Origin: Clostridium sp. CF012
GTDB lineage: Bacteria > Bacillota > Clostridia > Clostridiales > Clostridiaceae
Length of the DNA stretch: 55,512 nucleotides
Assembly (NCBI RefSeq): GCF_018861755.1
Contig: NZ_JAHLEF010000033.1
Coordinates: forward strand, 1 to 55,512
Reading direction: 5' to 3'
A program made the position numbers and the translations under genes. This document shows positions 6,997 through 17,000 of this stretch, piece after piece (position 1 is the first letter of the stretch; every line of letters begins with the position of its first letter). The notes under the pieces were generated by a model, which was not told where the DNA came from, did no database searches, and saw only the letters and a program-made list of their open reading frames with translations.

Positions 6997-8352
6997 ATGG
7001 AATATAAACAATGCAGACACTGTAAAAAAGTTAAGGAACTAGCAGAATTTAATTTAAATAAATCTTCTAAAGATGGGCACCAAAAATACTGCAAGGAATG
7101 TAATAAATATCTTGGTAGGAGATATAAAGAAAGAAAGGCTTCTAAAGAAGGTCGAGTGATGCTCCCTTATAAAACCAAACAATATTCAACTATAAGTGAT
7201 GATGAATTATTACAAATAATAAGAAATTTCTTTAATGAATTTAAACGAGCGCCCACAACCTGTGATTTCGAAAATACTGATAAATATCCGCATTTTAAAA
7301 CATACTATCGGCACTTTATTTATTATAAATCTGATACTAATGTATCTAGTTGGAATGATATCTTAAAACTCGCCGGTGTTACTCCTTTAGATTATAGAGA
7401 CTTTTGGCCTGCATGGCAGTATCTTGTTGAAAAATCAGCCTCAATTCTAGAGGGAGACTGCCTATTTCAATATTGTGGATTCGGTTTAGATTTTAAACCA
7501 GATATTTATGTTCCTCTTAAGCATAAAGTAATAGATGCGGCCACATCCAACTATGCCTGTAAACACAAGGAAAAACAATATAAAAAAGCTACAGACAAAG
7601 GTGCATCAGTAGAATATTGGTGCTTAAATAAAAATAACAAACCTGGTTTAAACTTGCCAAATCTAAAGTATGTTTTTGCTGATGAAATAATTGTGAGATT
7701 ATCAGCACTAGGTTACCATGATTTATGTTATGATATAAAAAATCTTTATTTAGTATATAAAAACTTAAATGATTTATACATGGATCATAAAAAAGACTAT
7801 GTGATTAAAAAGTTAAAAGAGTTTCACACTAAAAATGGTAGAACCCCCTATACCAGAGACTTTCTTAATAATCCGGACTACCCCTCTTCAACAACTATAA
7901 CTTTATTGTTTGGAACATTTAATAATGCATTAATTGCAGCTGGATTAGATATAAATACTTTAGCTAATTTGCCTTTTAATGAAAAGGTAGCCAGAGAAGA
8001 TTTATTAAATCTTATTAATAAACTTGGACGATTACCACTATACAGAGAGCTGGGTCCCCCAAATACCACTTATACTCAAAAGGTTTATTTAAAATATTGG
8101 GGTGGAATTCAAGGTTGTGTTAACTCTCTTGGACTAGATTATTTAAAATTAAAGGGTTTATCTATGACCGCCAACGTCAAATTAAGGCTTGACTCAATAA
8201 TAAAATTTAAAACCTTATACAATCGCTGGCCTGATATTAATGAGCTTCGCATTAAAAATAACCTACCTAGCTATCACTGGATCAATGATCATTTTGGGAA
8301 TTATGAAAATTTAAAAATCCATTTAGAAAATCTTATAGACACTAAAATCTAA
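6997..8352 (+). CDS. Putative homing-type nuclease: Zn-finger, PD-(D/E)XK-like core, homing-endonuclease-associated repeats
   Basis: 451 residues. The N-terminus (1-45) has a Cys4 knuckle: CRHC, then FNLNKSSKDGHQKYCKEC, a pattern common in phage HNH proteins. Residues 60-125, 255-310, 330-385 and 395-450 are four diverged copies of a helical repeat with the signature G-R-x-P...FG...N...A-G-L/V (NGRTPYTRDF, FGTFNNALIAAGL; LGRLPLYREL, WGGIQGCVNSLGL), matching what I know as the homing endonuclease associated repeat. The middle (about 130-240) reads like a PD-(D/E)XK core: DFKPDIYV, then KVIDAATS and CKHKEKQYKKA. The nuclease assignment is inference. A perfect palindrome lies upstream, a covarying hairpin downstream, and a decayed copy at 2732. 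The ribosome binding site (TTGGAGTAATT) is close to the ATG. Confidence 0.6.
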   Translation: MEYKQCRHCKKVKELAEFNLNKSSKDGHQKYCKECNKYLGRRYKERKASKEGRVMLPYKTKQYSTISDDELLQIIRNFFNEFKRAPTTCDFENTDKYPHFKTYYRHFIYYKSDTNVSSWNDILKLAGVTPLDYRDFWPAWQYLVEKSASILEGDCLFQYCGFGLDFKPDIYVPLKHKVIDAATSNYACKHKEKQYKKATDKGASVEYWCLNKNNKPGLNLPNLKYVFADEIIVRLSALGYHDLCYDIKNLYLVYKNLNDLYMDHKKDYVIKKLKEFHTKNGRTPYTRDFLNNPDYPSSTTITLLFGTFNNALIAAGLDINTLANLPFNEKVAREDLLNLINKLGRLPLYRELGPPNTTYTQKVYLKYWGGIQGCVNSLGLDYLKLKGLSMTANVKLRLDSIIKFKTLYNRWPDINELRIKNNLPSYHWINDHFGNYENLKIHLENLIDTKI

Positions 8353-8380
8353 TATTCAAACTATTCCATCCACAATATTA

Positions 8381-8428
8381 TGATAAATAGTATACTTGTC
8401 CACAATTTAAATGTGTACTATTTTATCA
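8381..8428. terminator. Bidirectional hairpin between the nuclease gene and the XRE gene
   Basis: TGATAAATAGTATAC pairs with GTGTACTATTTTATCA (one bulge, one mismatch). It sits 28 bp after the nuclease stop and overlaps the last codons of the convergent XRE gene. It is the sister of the hairpin at 2861-2908. Confidence 0.6.
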
Positions 8429-8855
8429 CACACTCTGTTTCTCTTTTTACTAGACCACAAATAATATCAATACCATTTGATATTATTTTTCTTTGTTCTT
8501 CATTTAACACTTTATTATTGTGAAGTATTTTTTTTTCTGCAGCTAAACTTTTTATTAAAGTTGCTATTTTTTCTAACTCAATAAATTGAGAATCCCTATG
8601 CATATAATCTCTCTGATCCAATTCCTTAATAACATGTATATCATTACACAATAAATAATCTAATGAAATATTAAAGTATTCTACAAAATTTCTAATAGCA
8701 TTCATCTCAGGTATCCTCTTGTTATTTTCGTATTGGCTAATAGTGGTTTTTGTAAATGCGTAGCCATATTGACCATTGAACTCATCTACTAATCGCTTTT
8801 GAGTCAAATTTTTAGATAACCTTACACTTTTAAATCGCTCTCCAAAAGTATCCAA
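8418..8855 (-). CDS. XRE-family HTH transcriptional regulator
   Basis: About 145 residues. The N-terminal helix-turn-helix (TFGERFKSVRLSKNLTQKRL through TTISQYENNKRIPEMNAI) is of the cI/Xre type, followed by SLDYLLCND and a helical C-terminus of unknown role. I choose the TTG at 8855 (MDTFGERF) because GGAGGAG lies six bases upstream. The earlier in-frame ATG at 8870 and TTG at 8900 have no ribosome binding site and lie inside a perfect palindrome, better read as the gene's own operator. It is convergent with the nuclease gene and precedes nothing on its strand, so autoregulation is the likely control. Target genes unknown. Confidence 0.8.
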   Translation of the reverse strand: MDTFGERFKSVRLSKNLTQKRLVDEFNGQYGYAFTKTTISQYENNKRIPEMNAIRNFVEYFNISLDYLLCNDIHVIKELDQRDYMHRDSQFIELEKIATLIKSLAAEKKILHNNKVLNEEQRKIISNGIDIICGLVKRETECVIK

Positions 8856-8867
8856 TATAAACTCCTC

Positions 8868-8895
8868 CATAATTATAAATTCATTTATAATTATG
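8868..8895. promoter_or_regulatory. Operator-like perfect palindrome in front of the XRE gene
   Basis: CATAATTATAAAT and ATTTATAATTATG are perfect 13-base arms with a TC centre, immediately upstream of the GGAGGAG ribosome binding site of the XRE gene. Position and symmetry fit autorepression. Confidence 0.7.
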
Positions 8896-8912
8896 GCCAA
8901 ACATCTATTTTT

Positions 8913-9119
8913 CTACTCAATTATTATTGATGATACCACAGGCTTTCCATCTTTATCTAACAATACAGTAATCCCTCCAGCATAACCATCAATGTTAATT
9001 AAATAGTTTATTCCAGTTTCTGTATCAACAAGTATTTTACAACGTGATGCCATATTACCCTGCTCATATATAGTTTCAAATCTTTTATTTTCCTTCTTAT
9101 CATTCTTCTTATTAAACAT
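8913..9119 (-). CDS. DUF6440-family small protein
   Basis: 68 residues. RFETIYEQG, ILVDTETGINYL and GYAGGITVLLDKDGKPV match the short family DUF6440, found across Firmicutes next to phage and regulatory genes. The function is unknown; the compact, beta-rich sequence ends in a hydrophobic strand. The ATG has ATAGGAGTG seven bases upstream. It lies directly upstream of the XRE regulator on the same strand and may be in the same transcript, although the operator-like palindrome sits between them. Confidence 0.7.
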   Translation of the reverse strand: MFNKKNDKKENKRFETIYEQGNMASRCKILVDTETGINYLINIDGYAGGITVLLDKDGKPVVSSIIIE

Positions 9120-9172
9120 TTATTCACTCCTATATTTTTATTAATATCCTGTAATTGTATTTTAAATATTCA

Positions 9173-12100
9173 CTAAACAATACCCTTATTAGCCGCCCTC
9201 ATAAGTCCCGCAGGTATCTCTTCCTTAAGTCTCCATACAAAACTTATAGGACTGGTTCCGCTATGACGTACATACTCCCCCTCTCCAAGATAAGTATATG
9301 CGGCAACTAATCCATCTTTCTTCTTATTTTCACGTACAAACAGAATTATCTTATTACCAGTGTTTAAATGGTTAATGTACCTCTGGCCCATATCACTTTC
9401 CGCTGTAGTCCGACTCTGACTTTGCCAATGAAATAGCCTTTCATTGATAGCATAATCCTCATATAGAGTAGAAGGTGAATAATCTTTCTCCGTTTTATTT
9501 AATGTAATGAAAAAGGCGTCCAACTTCTTTTCTTTAAAATGCTTTACTCCTTCTCTAAAGGCTGGCTTTATACTTTCATCAAAGTATCCTAGCGCTGCCA
9601 TGATTTGGTCTGTAGAATATGAGCAATATAAATCTAAAGGACATATGTATCCTAAATCCACATTTTTATCAACAAAATCAATGTGCAAATAGTTATACTG
9701 CAATATCTCAAATGCCTCTTCAATCATTTCCTTATTATTTTCATAAAGAGTAGCCAAAGCTTTCTCAAAGGAATTAAACCCAAGCTTTTGTGGTGCACCT
9801 AAATAAAAACTATAGTATATCATTCCAAGCATTAGTTTCTCTTCTTTATTAAACTCAGAGCCTTGCATTATCTTACCCGTGGTTAATATATTTGTTGTAA
9901 ACTCAATAAGCTTTCTTGAATTAATATGAAACAAATTTTTTAATCGCTTTGTCATTACCTCTTCATCTTTATTCTTAAAGTCCTGCATTATTCCTGCCTC
10001 GACCTTCATTCTGCTATAGCTTCTATCTCCACTTTTGCCATACACATCATTCAATGTATAATTATAATGTTCTAAAAAATTACTTAGGGTAAGCTTTTTA
10101 GTTGTATCACTTTCAAAGTATTTTAACTTACTTATCAAATTTGCTTTTGTGACCCTTGCATCCTTTATGTTTCTTAGTATATATTCCTTAGCCTGCTTTT
10201 CTAAGTGTATGTAACAACCCTTTGGTAGATTTAAAAAACCATTAATTATGCTGTTTTCTACTGAATGCTTTGCCCTTCCCATTAAAGCTTTAAATTTTTG
10301 TTCAAAATCATAACTCCTATGAGCTTGACCTACAAAATCCAAAACTGTTAAGCATTCTTTATCTTCGCTAAGTCTAAGCCCTCTTCCTAGCTGCTGAAGA
10401 AATACTGTTAAACTCTCTGTGGGTCTTAAGAATAGCACAGTATTTATTTCAGGTATATCTATACCTTCATTATATAAGTCAACAGTGAATAGAAACTTAA
10501 CCTCTCCACTTACCAATTTTCTTTTAGCACTGTTTCTATCTGCTGGACTGCTTTCACATGTCACAGCCATTGAAGGTATGCCACTTGCATTAAATTTATC
10601 AGCCATATAAATAGCATGCGGAACACTTACGCAGAAACCAAGTCCTATAACTTCCTCTATATCCGTAACATATTTGTTAATGCTGGTTACTACCCCATTT
10701 ACCCTAATATCATTATTGGTATAAATATTTTCTAATTCTTGTTTATCATAGCCTCCCCTTGCCCATTTAAGTTTAGTAAGGTCAATGGAATCAGAAACTG
10801 CAAAATACTGAAATGGACTTAAAAGCTTTCTGTCTATAGCTTCTGATAATCTAATTTCTGCAGCTATTCTATCATCAAAGTGCTCAAGTACATTTTTACC
10901 ATCCATTCTTTCAGGGGTAGCAGTTAATCCCAGTAATATTTTAGGCTGATAATAGTCCAGTAGTTTTCGATAAGAGGGTGCTTCTGCATGATGAAATTCA
11001 TCCACTATTATGAAGTCGTAAAAATCCGGTGTGGTTTTTTCATAAAGTTTAGTTGAGTTAAAACTTTGCATGCTCATGAACAGATAATCTAATGAATCTG
11101 GAACATTACAACCTACAAATAAATCCCCAAAATTGTTGTCCTTTAAAATAGCCCTAAAAGAACAATGAGCTTTTTGTATCTATTAAATAACACTCTCTCA
11201 GCCTTCAAATTCTCCAAAATTTCCTTTTGATAATAATAAGGTTTTATATCAAACATGAAATTTACATTATTATCAGTTTTTCCTTCTTTATTCAACGCAC
11301 TTTTAAGCCTTCTTTTATCCTCTTCGCTCTGACCATTAAAAGATGTAAACTCATCATCATTCCAGTAGCCTTCAAAGGTAGCTTGAAATTTCTTTATAGT
11401 ATCAAAGGAATCCTTTTCTGATACTTTGATATTCCATTCAAGACCTGAGGTTAGTGCTGCATTTGATAGGTTTGAGGACCCAATATAGGCTGTAGTAAAC
11501 CCTGTCTCTCTTTGAAAAAGGTAAGCCTTTGCATGAAGCCTTGTTCTATCCGTATCATATGAGACCATAATTTCTGTATTTTTCAATTTACTCAGTCTTC
11601 TATAGCTTTGTAATCTGTTGCCCCCATATACGAGGTTGTAATTATCCTAAGTTTATGGTCATCATTATCAGTAAATTCCTTAAGCTCATCAAAGATACAT
11701 CTAAGTCCACTCCATTTAATAAAAGAAACAAGCATGTCCACAGAATCACTGCTCAATATCTCCTTCTTTATCTCCCCCATCATGTTAGGCTCCTGGGTAG
11801 TACCAGTGAAAAGTGAGCTTTGGGAAAGTGGAGTTACTTGTCTAATTGCTTTACCCCCTTTGACTCCTCTTATGTTGTTTATCTTTGAATATAATGCTGT
11901 AAGAATTTCTCCCTCCTCGTCAATTTTTAATCCCTCAATATTCTTATCCTCTGCCAGCTACTTAAACCTTTAATGAGCTCATTGCAAGCCTTTATCTGTG
12001 AAAGTAACGCTTCCTTATCGTTTTGTTTATTATTTTCTCTAATAAACCTTAGGCATTTCTTTACCACAGAGGAAATGTAGCCGGATAATTGGGTCCTAGC

Positions 12101-12214
12101 CTCTTCTACATCAATGGGTTCCTTTTGGAAAAGATATTTATCTGAATCCAATTTTATTAATTGATTTTTAAGATCTTCATATATAATCTGTTCGTAGATT
12201 CCTTCTTTTAACAT
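9173..12214 (-). pseudogene. PLD-nuclease/SF2-helicase/DUF3427 protein, inactivated by frameshifts and loss of the P-loop
   Basis: Four consecutive fragments rebuild one protein of about 1,000 residues. 12214-11927 gives the N-terminus; a one-base shift at about 11940 leads to the next fragment (TPLSQSSLFTGTTQEPN, KEILSSDSVDMLVSFIKWSG). A second shift at about 11590 leads to the PLD motif RLHAKAYLFQR...IGSSNLSNAAL. At about 11145 the frame breaks after YKKLIV and resumes at LKDNNFGDLF, so about 50 residues containing Walker A and the following motif are missing. The rest is intact: IIVDEFHHAEA (DEFH box), GLTATPERMDG, VDLYNEGIDIPEINTVLF, LQQLGRGLRLS and the C-terminal DUF3427 region. Lacking the ATP-binding loop, it cannot be a helicase. 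The gene at 22093 is an intact distant relative. Confidence 0.85.
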
Positions 12215-12486
12215 GTGGCTTATACCTCCAGTTTAATTGTTATTGTATGGAGTATTCTAGCTCTAAGAGGGGATTCCCTTCTTACCTATTACCCACTGGT
12301 GTAAATATCAATTATTATTTTTTTTATCCTACACTTACTATGGCAACAATTAGTTTATTTTTTATAATAAACTTTAAAGCCATGTATAATTAAACCTAAA
12401 CTTTATGATGCCGTCAAAAAAGAGGATTATTAATTAATATGTAGAATAATCCCATTACAGAATAACAATTAGGAGGAAGTGCATTT

Positions 12487-13515
12487 ATGGATTTTACAGA
12501 AGAAATAAAACTATTTTCAAATAGAATAATGCAAATAAAAGATAAAATACAAACAGAAGAAGCAGTTAAAACATCAATAATCTTACCTTTTTTTCACCTA
12601 TTAGGGTATGATATTTTTAATCCTGAAGAATTCATCCCAGAATATACTACAGATGTAGGTATAAAAAAAGGTGAAAAAATTGATTATGTGATTATGAACG
12701 AATTAAGTCCTGTTTTTCTTATTGAGGTTAAAAACTGCCCAGATAAAAACTTAAAAAGGCATATCTCTCAATTATTTAGGTATTTTGCTGTGAGCAAGGC
12801 AAGGTATGGAATGCTAACAAATGGTTTTAGTTTTATATTTTATACAGATTTAGATGAGAAAAATATTATGGATACAGAAAGTTTTTTTGAATTTAACATA
12901 TTGGATCTAACTAATAATGATATTATTGAGATTAGCAAATACACCAAGAGTAATTTTAATGTGGATGAAATACATGAATCCGCTTCAGAATTACGCTATT
13001 TAAATAAAATCAAGCAATTAATTATTTCTGAAAGCAAGAAACCAAGTGATGCTTTTGTAAATTACATACTGGGTGAAATGCATATTGGCAGAAAGACTAA
13101 GACCTTAGTTGATATTTTTAGAGAATACACAAAGACATCCTTAAAAAATTTAATAGCTCATAATAAACACAGCGTTAAATATGATAATAATTTAGATGTT
13201 GAAAATATAGAAAATCCAATGACAATGACGCAAATTGAAATAGAATCTTTTTATATAGTGAAATCAATACTAAGAAAAATTATTAGCCCTGAAAATGTAA
13301 CTTTTATTCATAGCGATATGTATTTTACTGTGATTTTAGAAAATAATCCAGAAAAATGGGTATGTAAAGTATGTACAAATAAAAGAGGAATAAGTTTACC
13401 TTATAATAATGACGCTGGTAAAATCTCTTATGATTTTGAATCAATAGACGATTTATACGAACTTGATAATGAAATTATGGGTATAGCCGAAAAACTGATA
13501 ATTAAAACCCCATAA
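12487..13515 (+). CDS. Solitary type I restriction R-subunit N-terminal-like nuclease (HSDR_N)
   Basis: 342 residues. The first 150 match the HSDR_N domain of restriction R subunits: TSIILPFFHLLGYDIFNPEE and FIPEYTTDVG, followed by the PD-(D/E)XK residues in KIDYVI and FLIEVKNC (D, E, K). No helicase motifs follow. Instead there is a mostly helical linker and a C-terminal domain (about 245-340) with WVCKVCTNKRGIS. Such stand-alone proteins are annotated as type I restriction enzymes, but they lack a methylase or helicase partner here. The ATG has AGGAGGAAGTGC upstream. It stands beside a dead helicase gene and opposite Wadjet, so a defence role is plausible but unproven. Confidence 0.7.
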   Translation: MDFTEEIKLFSNRIMQIKDKIQTEEAVKTSIILPFFHLLGYDIFNPEEFIPEYTTDVGIKKGEKIDYVIMNELSPVFLIEVKNCPDKNLKRHISQLFRYFAVSKARYGMLTNGFSFIFYTDLDEKNIMDTESFFEFNILDLTNNDIIEISKYTKSNFNVDEIHESASELRYLNKIKQLIISESKKPSDAFVNYILGEMHIGRKTKTLVDIFREYTKTSLKNLIAHNKHSVKYDNNLDVENIENPMTMTQIEIESFYIVKSILRKIISPENVTFIHSDMYFTVILENNPEKWVCKVCTNKRGISLPYNNDAGKISYDFESIDDLYELDNEIMGIAEKLIIKTP

Positions 13516-13563
13516 CTTTATCATTCACCCCTTTTATGCTAAACTTATTTAGAGGTGTTTTAT

Positions 13564-13962
13564 ATGAAAAAATTAATTAAAGTCGTAGGGGCTATTATTG
13601 AAAATGAAAATAATGAAATCCTATGTGCTCTTCGTTCTCCACTAATGGCTATTCCAAACATGTGGGAATTTCCTGGTGGTAAAATAGAAGGTAGCGAAAC
13701 TTTAAAAGAGGCTATTGAAAGAGAGATAAAAGAAGAACTTGCTTGCGATGTTGAATTTATTGATAGTTTTAATGATAATACTCACGAATATGATAAGTTT
13801 ATAGTAAATTTAATTACTGTTAAGTGCCGCTTAGTAACTGGTACTCCTACCATAAGCGAGCATTCAAAATTAATATGGTTACATAGAAATAATTTACTTT
13901 CTCTAAAATGGGCTCCAGCTGACATTCCAGCTGTAGAACAGCTTCTTACAGAAAAGGTATAG
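13564..13962 (+). CDS. MutT-like (deoxy)nucleoside triphosphate pyrophosphohydrolase, NUDIX family
   Basis: 132 residues. MKKLIKVVGAIIENENNEIL opens the fold and the Nudix box GGKIEGSETLKEAI plus EREIKEELACDV carries the metal-binding REIKEE. The usual glycine near the end of the box is replaced (ELACDV). Enzymes of this type remove oxidised dGTP or other non-canonical triphosphates. I place the start at the ATG at 13564 (AGAGGTG ribosome binding site) rather than the GTG three codons earlier. The stop codon lies inside the left arm of a long terminator shared with jetC. It lies 48 bp after the HSDR_N-like gene and may be cotranscribed. Confidence 0.88.
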   Translation: MKKLIKVVGAIIENENNEILCALRSPLMAIPNMWEFPGGKIEGSETLKEAIEREIKEELACDVEFIDSFNDNTHEYDKFIVNLITVKCRLVTGTPTISEHSKLIWLHRNNLLSLKWAPADIPAVEQLLTEKV

Positions 13963-13988
13963 CAATTTTTGCTATACCTTTTCTGTAA
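13946..13988. terminator. 20-bp-stem bidirectional terminator between NUDIX and jetC
   Basis: TTACAGAAAAGGTATAGCAA and its exact complement TTGCTATACCTTTTCTGTAA are separated by TTT. The left arm contains the last codons and stop of the NUDIX gene; jetC converges from the other side. Confidence 0.9.
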
Positions 13989-14020
13989 ATTCTTTATATA
14001 AACTTACTTGCATTTTATTT

Positions 14021-17000
14021 CTATTTATTCCCAGACCTCTCTTTTTCACTATTACCCAAATTTAAACTAGGATTATAATCAAATATATCCATTTGCTTTA
14101 ATTGACCTAACCTTTGCAATGTCTGAGGGTCACTATCCCTAAAGAACGCTTTTCGTATTTCACGTTCTTTTAGTAGAATTTGAACATTACTACTATTTTC
14201 AGCTGCTTTTAATCTGCAACTATAAACTATAGGAAAGTATGTCCTTATAAATTTCCCCTCGGAGTGAGCGGTCAATGCAATTATTTGAAAACCTAACTGC
14301 TCAGCAATAAAAAATACAGGGTCTAGTACATGGTCACTGGAAGCTTTTCCAAAGGGATTATCTACAATAACTGTACGGTAACGTTTAGCTGTAGATACTA
14401 TATTTTTTCTTTTTTCTGCAAGGTAATTCAGTATTCCTAGAAATAAAGTCATATTCTTACTCCATTTCTCGCCACCTGACCAAGAGTTTGATACTTCCCA
14501 GGTAAAAGGTGAACTACTTACATTTCCATCATTGGTTACCTTTCTGCATTTTACTTTAATTGAATTTTGTTTCATTATATTTTGAAGTAGTTGTTTTGAC
14601 TTCATCCATTTCTCTATAGCCTTTCTTACACTCGCCTCAACCTCAACCCCATTTTCATCCTTATATTGATCGCTCTCTAATTGTTTGAGTATCCAATCAA
14701 TATGATTACTTAGCTCTTCCTTACCCTCTTTTTCATCCCATTCAGGTACATTTATCAAAAATATATCCTTCCATTGATCTTGTACTTTTATCCTAGTCTT
14801 TTTAGGAATAGTCCTTAATTCCTCCGCCATGGTACGTAGATATGAATGAAGATGGCTTATAAATTGCTGTACTTCCTTATCGTGATCTCTAATATCATTT
14901 TCTGCGATTTCAATGGTTCTCGCTATTCGCTCATTCATCCTTTGCTGCCATTCTAATATATCCCTAAAGAGTTTTTTATGTTGAATCCCTGTTACAGCCA
15001 TTTCTTTAAGTTTAATGTCATTAATTTCACTATCGCAAAATTTAATAAACCCTTGCTGCTCCATTTCAACTTTGCTACTTTGAATCACAAGAACTTCATT
15101 TAAATTTTGCAACTCATCTTTTATCTTGGAAACGAACTCTTTTCTCTGGTATGGAAGACTCGCTTTAACATCCTCCGTCAATGTTATCTCTTTAATTTCT
15201 TCTGATAAATATGCAAATTTACCATTTTGAATATTAAGTTCATTTATGGTACGCGTAATATCATCCATAACAGTAGAGAGTTGATTTTTTCTATTTGTAA
15301 GATATTCTTTTTGCTGCCCGAATTCTAATTTTTCTTTATTTAACTGAATTTCAACCTCTGCTAATGTTACCGTGAAAATCAATATTTCCTTATACTTCTT
15401 ATAAAAATCTCCTTTTCTTAAAGTATAAACGGCTTTCTTGTCATTATAATTTTTCTCGATTTTAACTAAAGCCCTTTCTAATGTTTTTAATGGTTCTTTT
15501 AAATTACCTATACTTTCTATAAGTTTATCAATTTCATCTCCTCCATATAATGGAAATTCAAGCTCTTCATTTAATTCAAAATCTACTTCTAGTCGTAGGT
15601 TATTTAAATCATACTCTAGGCCACTTATTCCTGATTGTGCATCATTAAGTTTGCTTTCTAACACTTCTCTGCCCTTTTGTTTCTTGTCTATTGCATCCTT
15701 TAAATCTTTCCTTCTTGTAATTAGAATAACCTTACTTACTGTGGTGTATCGGGGCGCAGAAGACTTAACCTCTTGAAAGATAACATCTGCTATTAGTTGA
15801 CGAATATTATATTTGTTTTCACGAAGGTCCTCTAACATTTCATTTAAAACTCTTGTAGAGTCATTTATTTTTATATCACACCTCGAGATTTTTTCTTTGT
15901 ATAACAATAAGAATTCTTTAACTTTATTTATTTCTAGTCTCCACTTAAGACTTTCATCTCTGCTGCTTATATAATCCTGAGCCCTTATAACCTTATTTTC
16001 TAAAACATATTTTTCTTCTCTATCATCCGTCTCCATTTTTTGATATTTAATAGTTCCTTTATCAATTTGCTTAATAACCTCTTCCTTTGCGTTTATTTCC
16101 TTGCTAATATTAAAATTATTCTCCTTTATCTCCTTGAACCTCTTTTGTAACTCCACATATTCATCATAAGGATAATTTTCGTAAAATTCTCTCACGTCCC
16201 TTAATAAATCGGTCCAAATACTATATTCTCTTTCTTTGAGATCGCGAGTTTCTGTTACCTCATTAGCCTTAAATTCAATTTCACTTTTCCAACTTTCAAA
16301 TAACTTTTGAGAAATATTATCTTGCCATAATAATGGGAAAATCGTCCTTGAATCCTCCACGATCTCTCCTTTTATAGAGCCGAGTGCTTCTTTTTCTGTC
16401 ATTATAAAAATTGGAGTGCTAATTTCATTATTATTTTTGTAAACCCTCTCTCTTAATTTTTCTATTTCAGTATCAAACACAATTATGGTTACGGACCAAT
16501 ATGGATTGATTTTATATAAATCTGCTTCTGTTTTTTCAATGCCTTTTGCTACTCTTTGAATATATTTTGTTCCACTTTCTATGTATTTAAAACTATTACC
16601 CCAGCTTTTAATCCAATTTTCAATTAGAGGCTCGCCAGTATAGTACTCACTATACTTATACTCATCTAAATATCTATGAGCTAATCGTTCCTTTAGGAGT
16701 AATTTTTCTCGATCACTTCTTAGGTTTTCTATTCTAAGTTCTAACTGCTGCAAAATACTCTCCTGTTTCGAATAAAGAGAATCTGAATAATTCCTATTAT
16801 TTTTAATTACTTTAATTCTGTTTAGCAATATATCATGTTTTTCACGAATGCTGTTTATTTCTCCATCCATGATTGTTTCTTGTTTTGTAGACTTATTAAG
16901 TTGACATCTAGATATATCTATTTCACCTATTAAATCCTGCTTTTGTGCCCATGATTTTTTTAACTTTTGGTCATAATCAAATATATTCTTCTCAAGTTGT

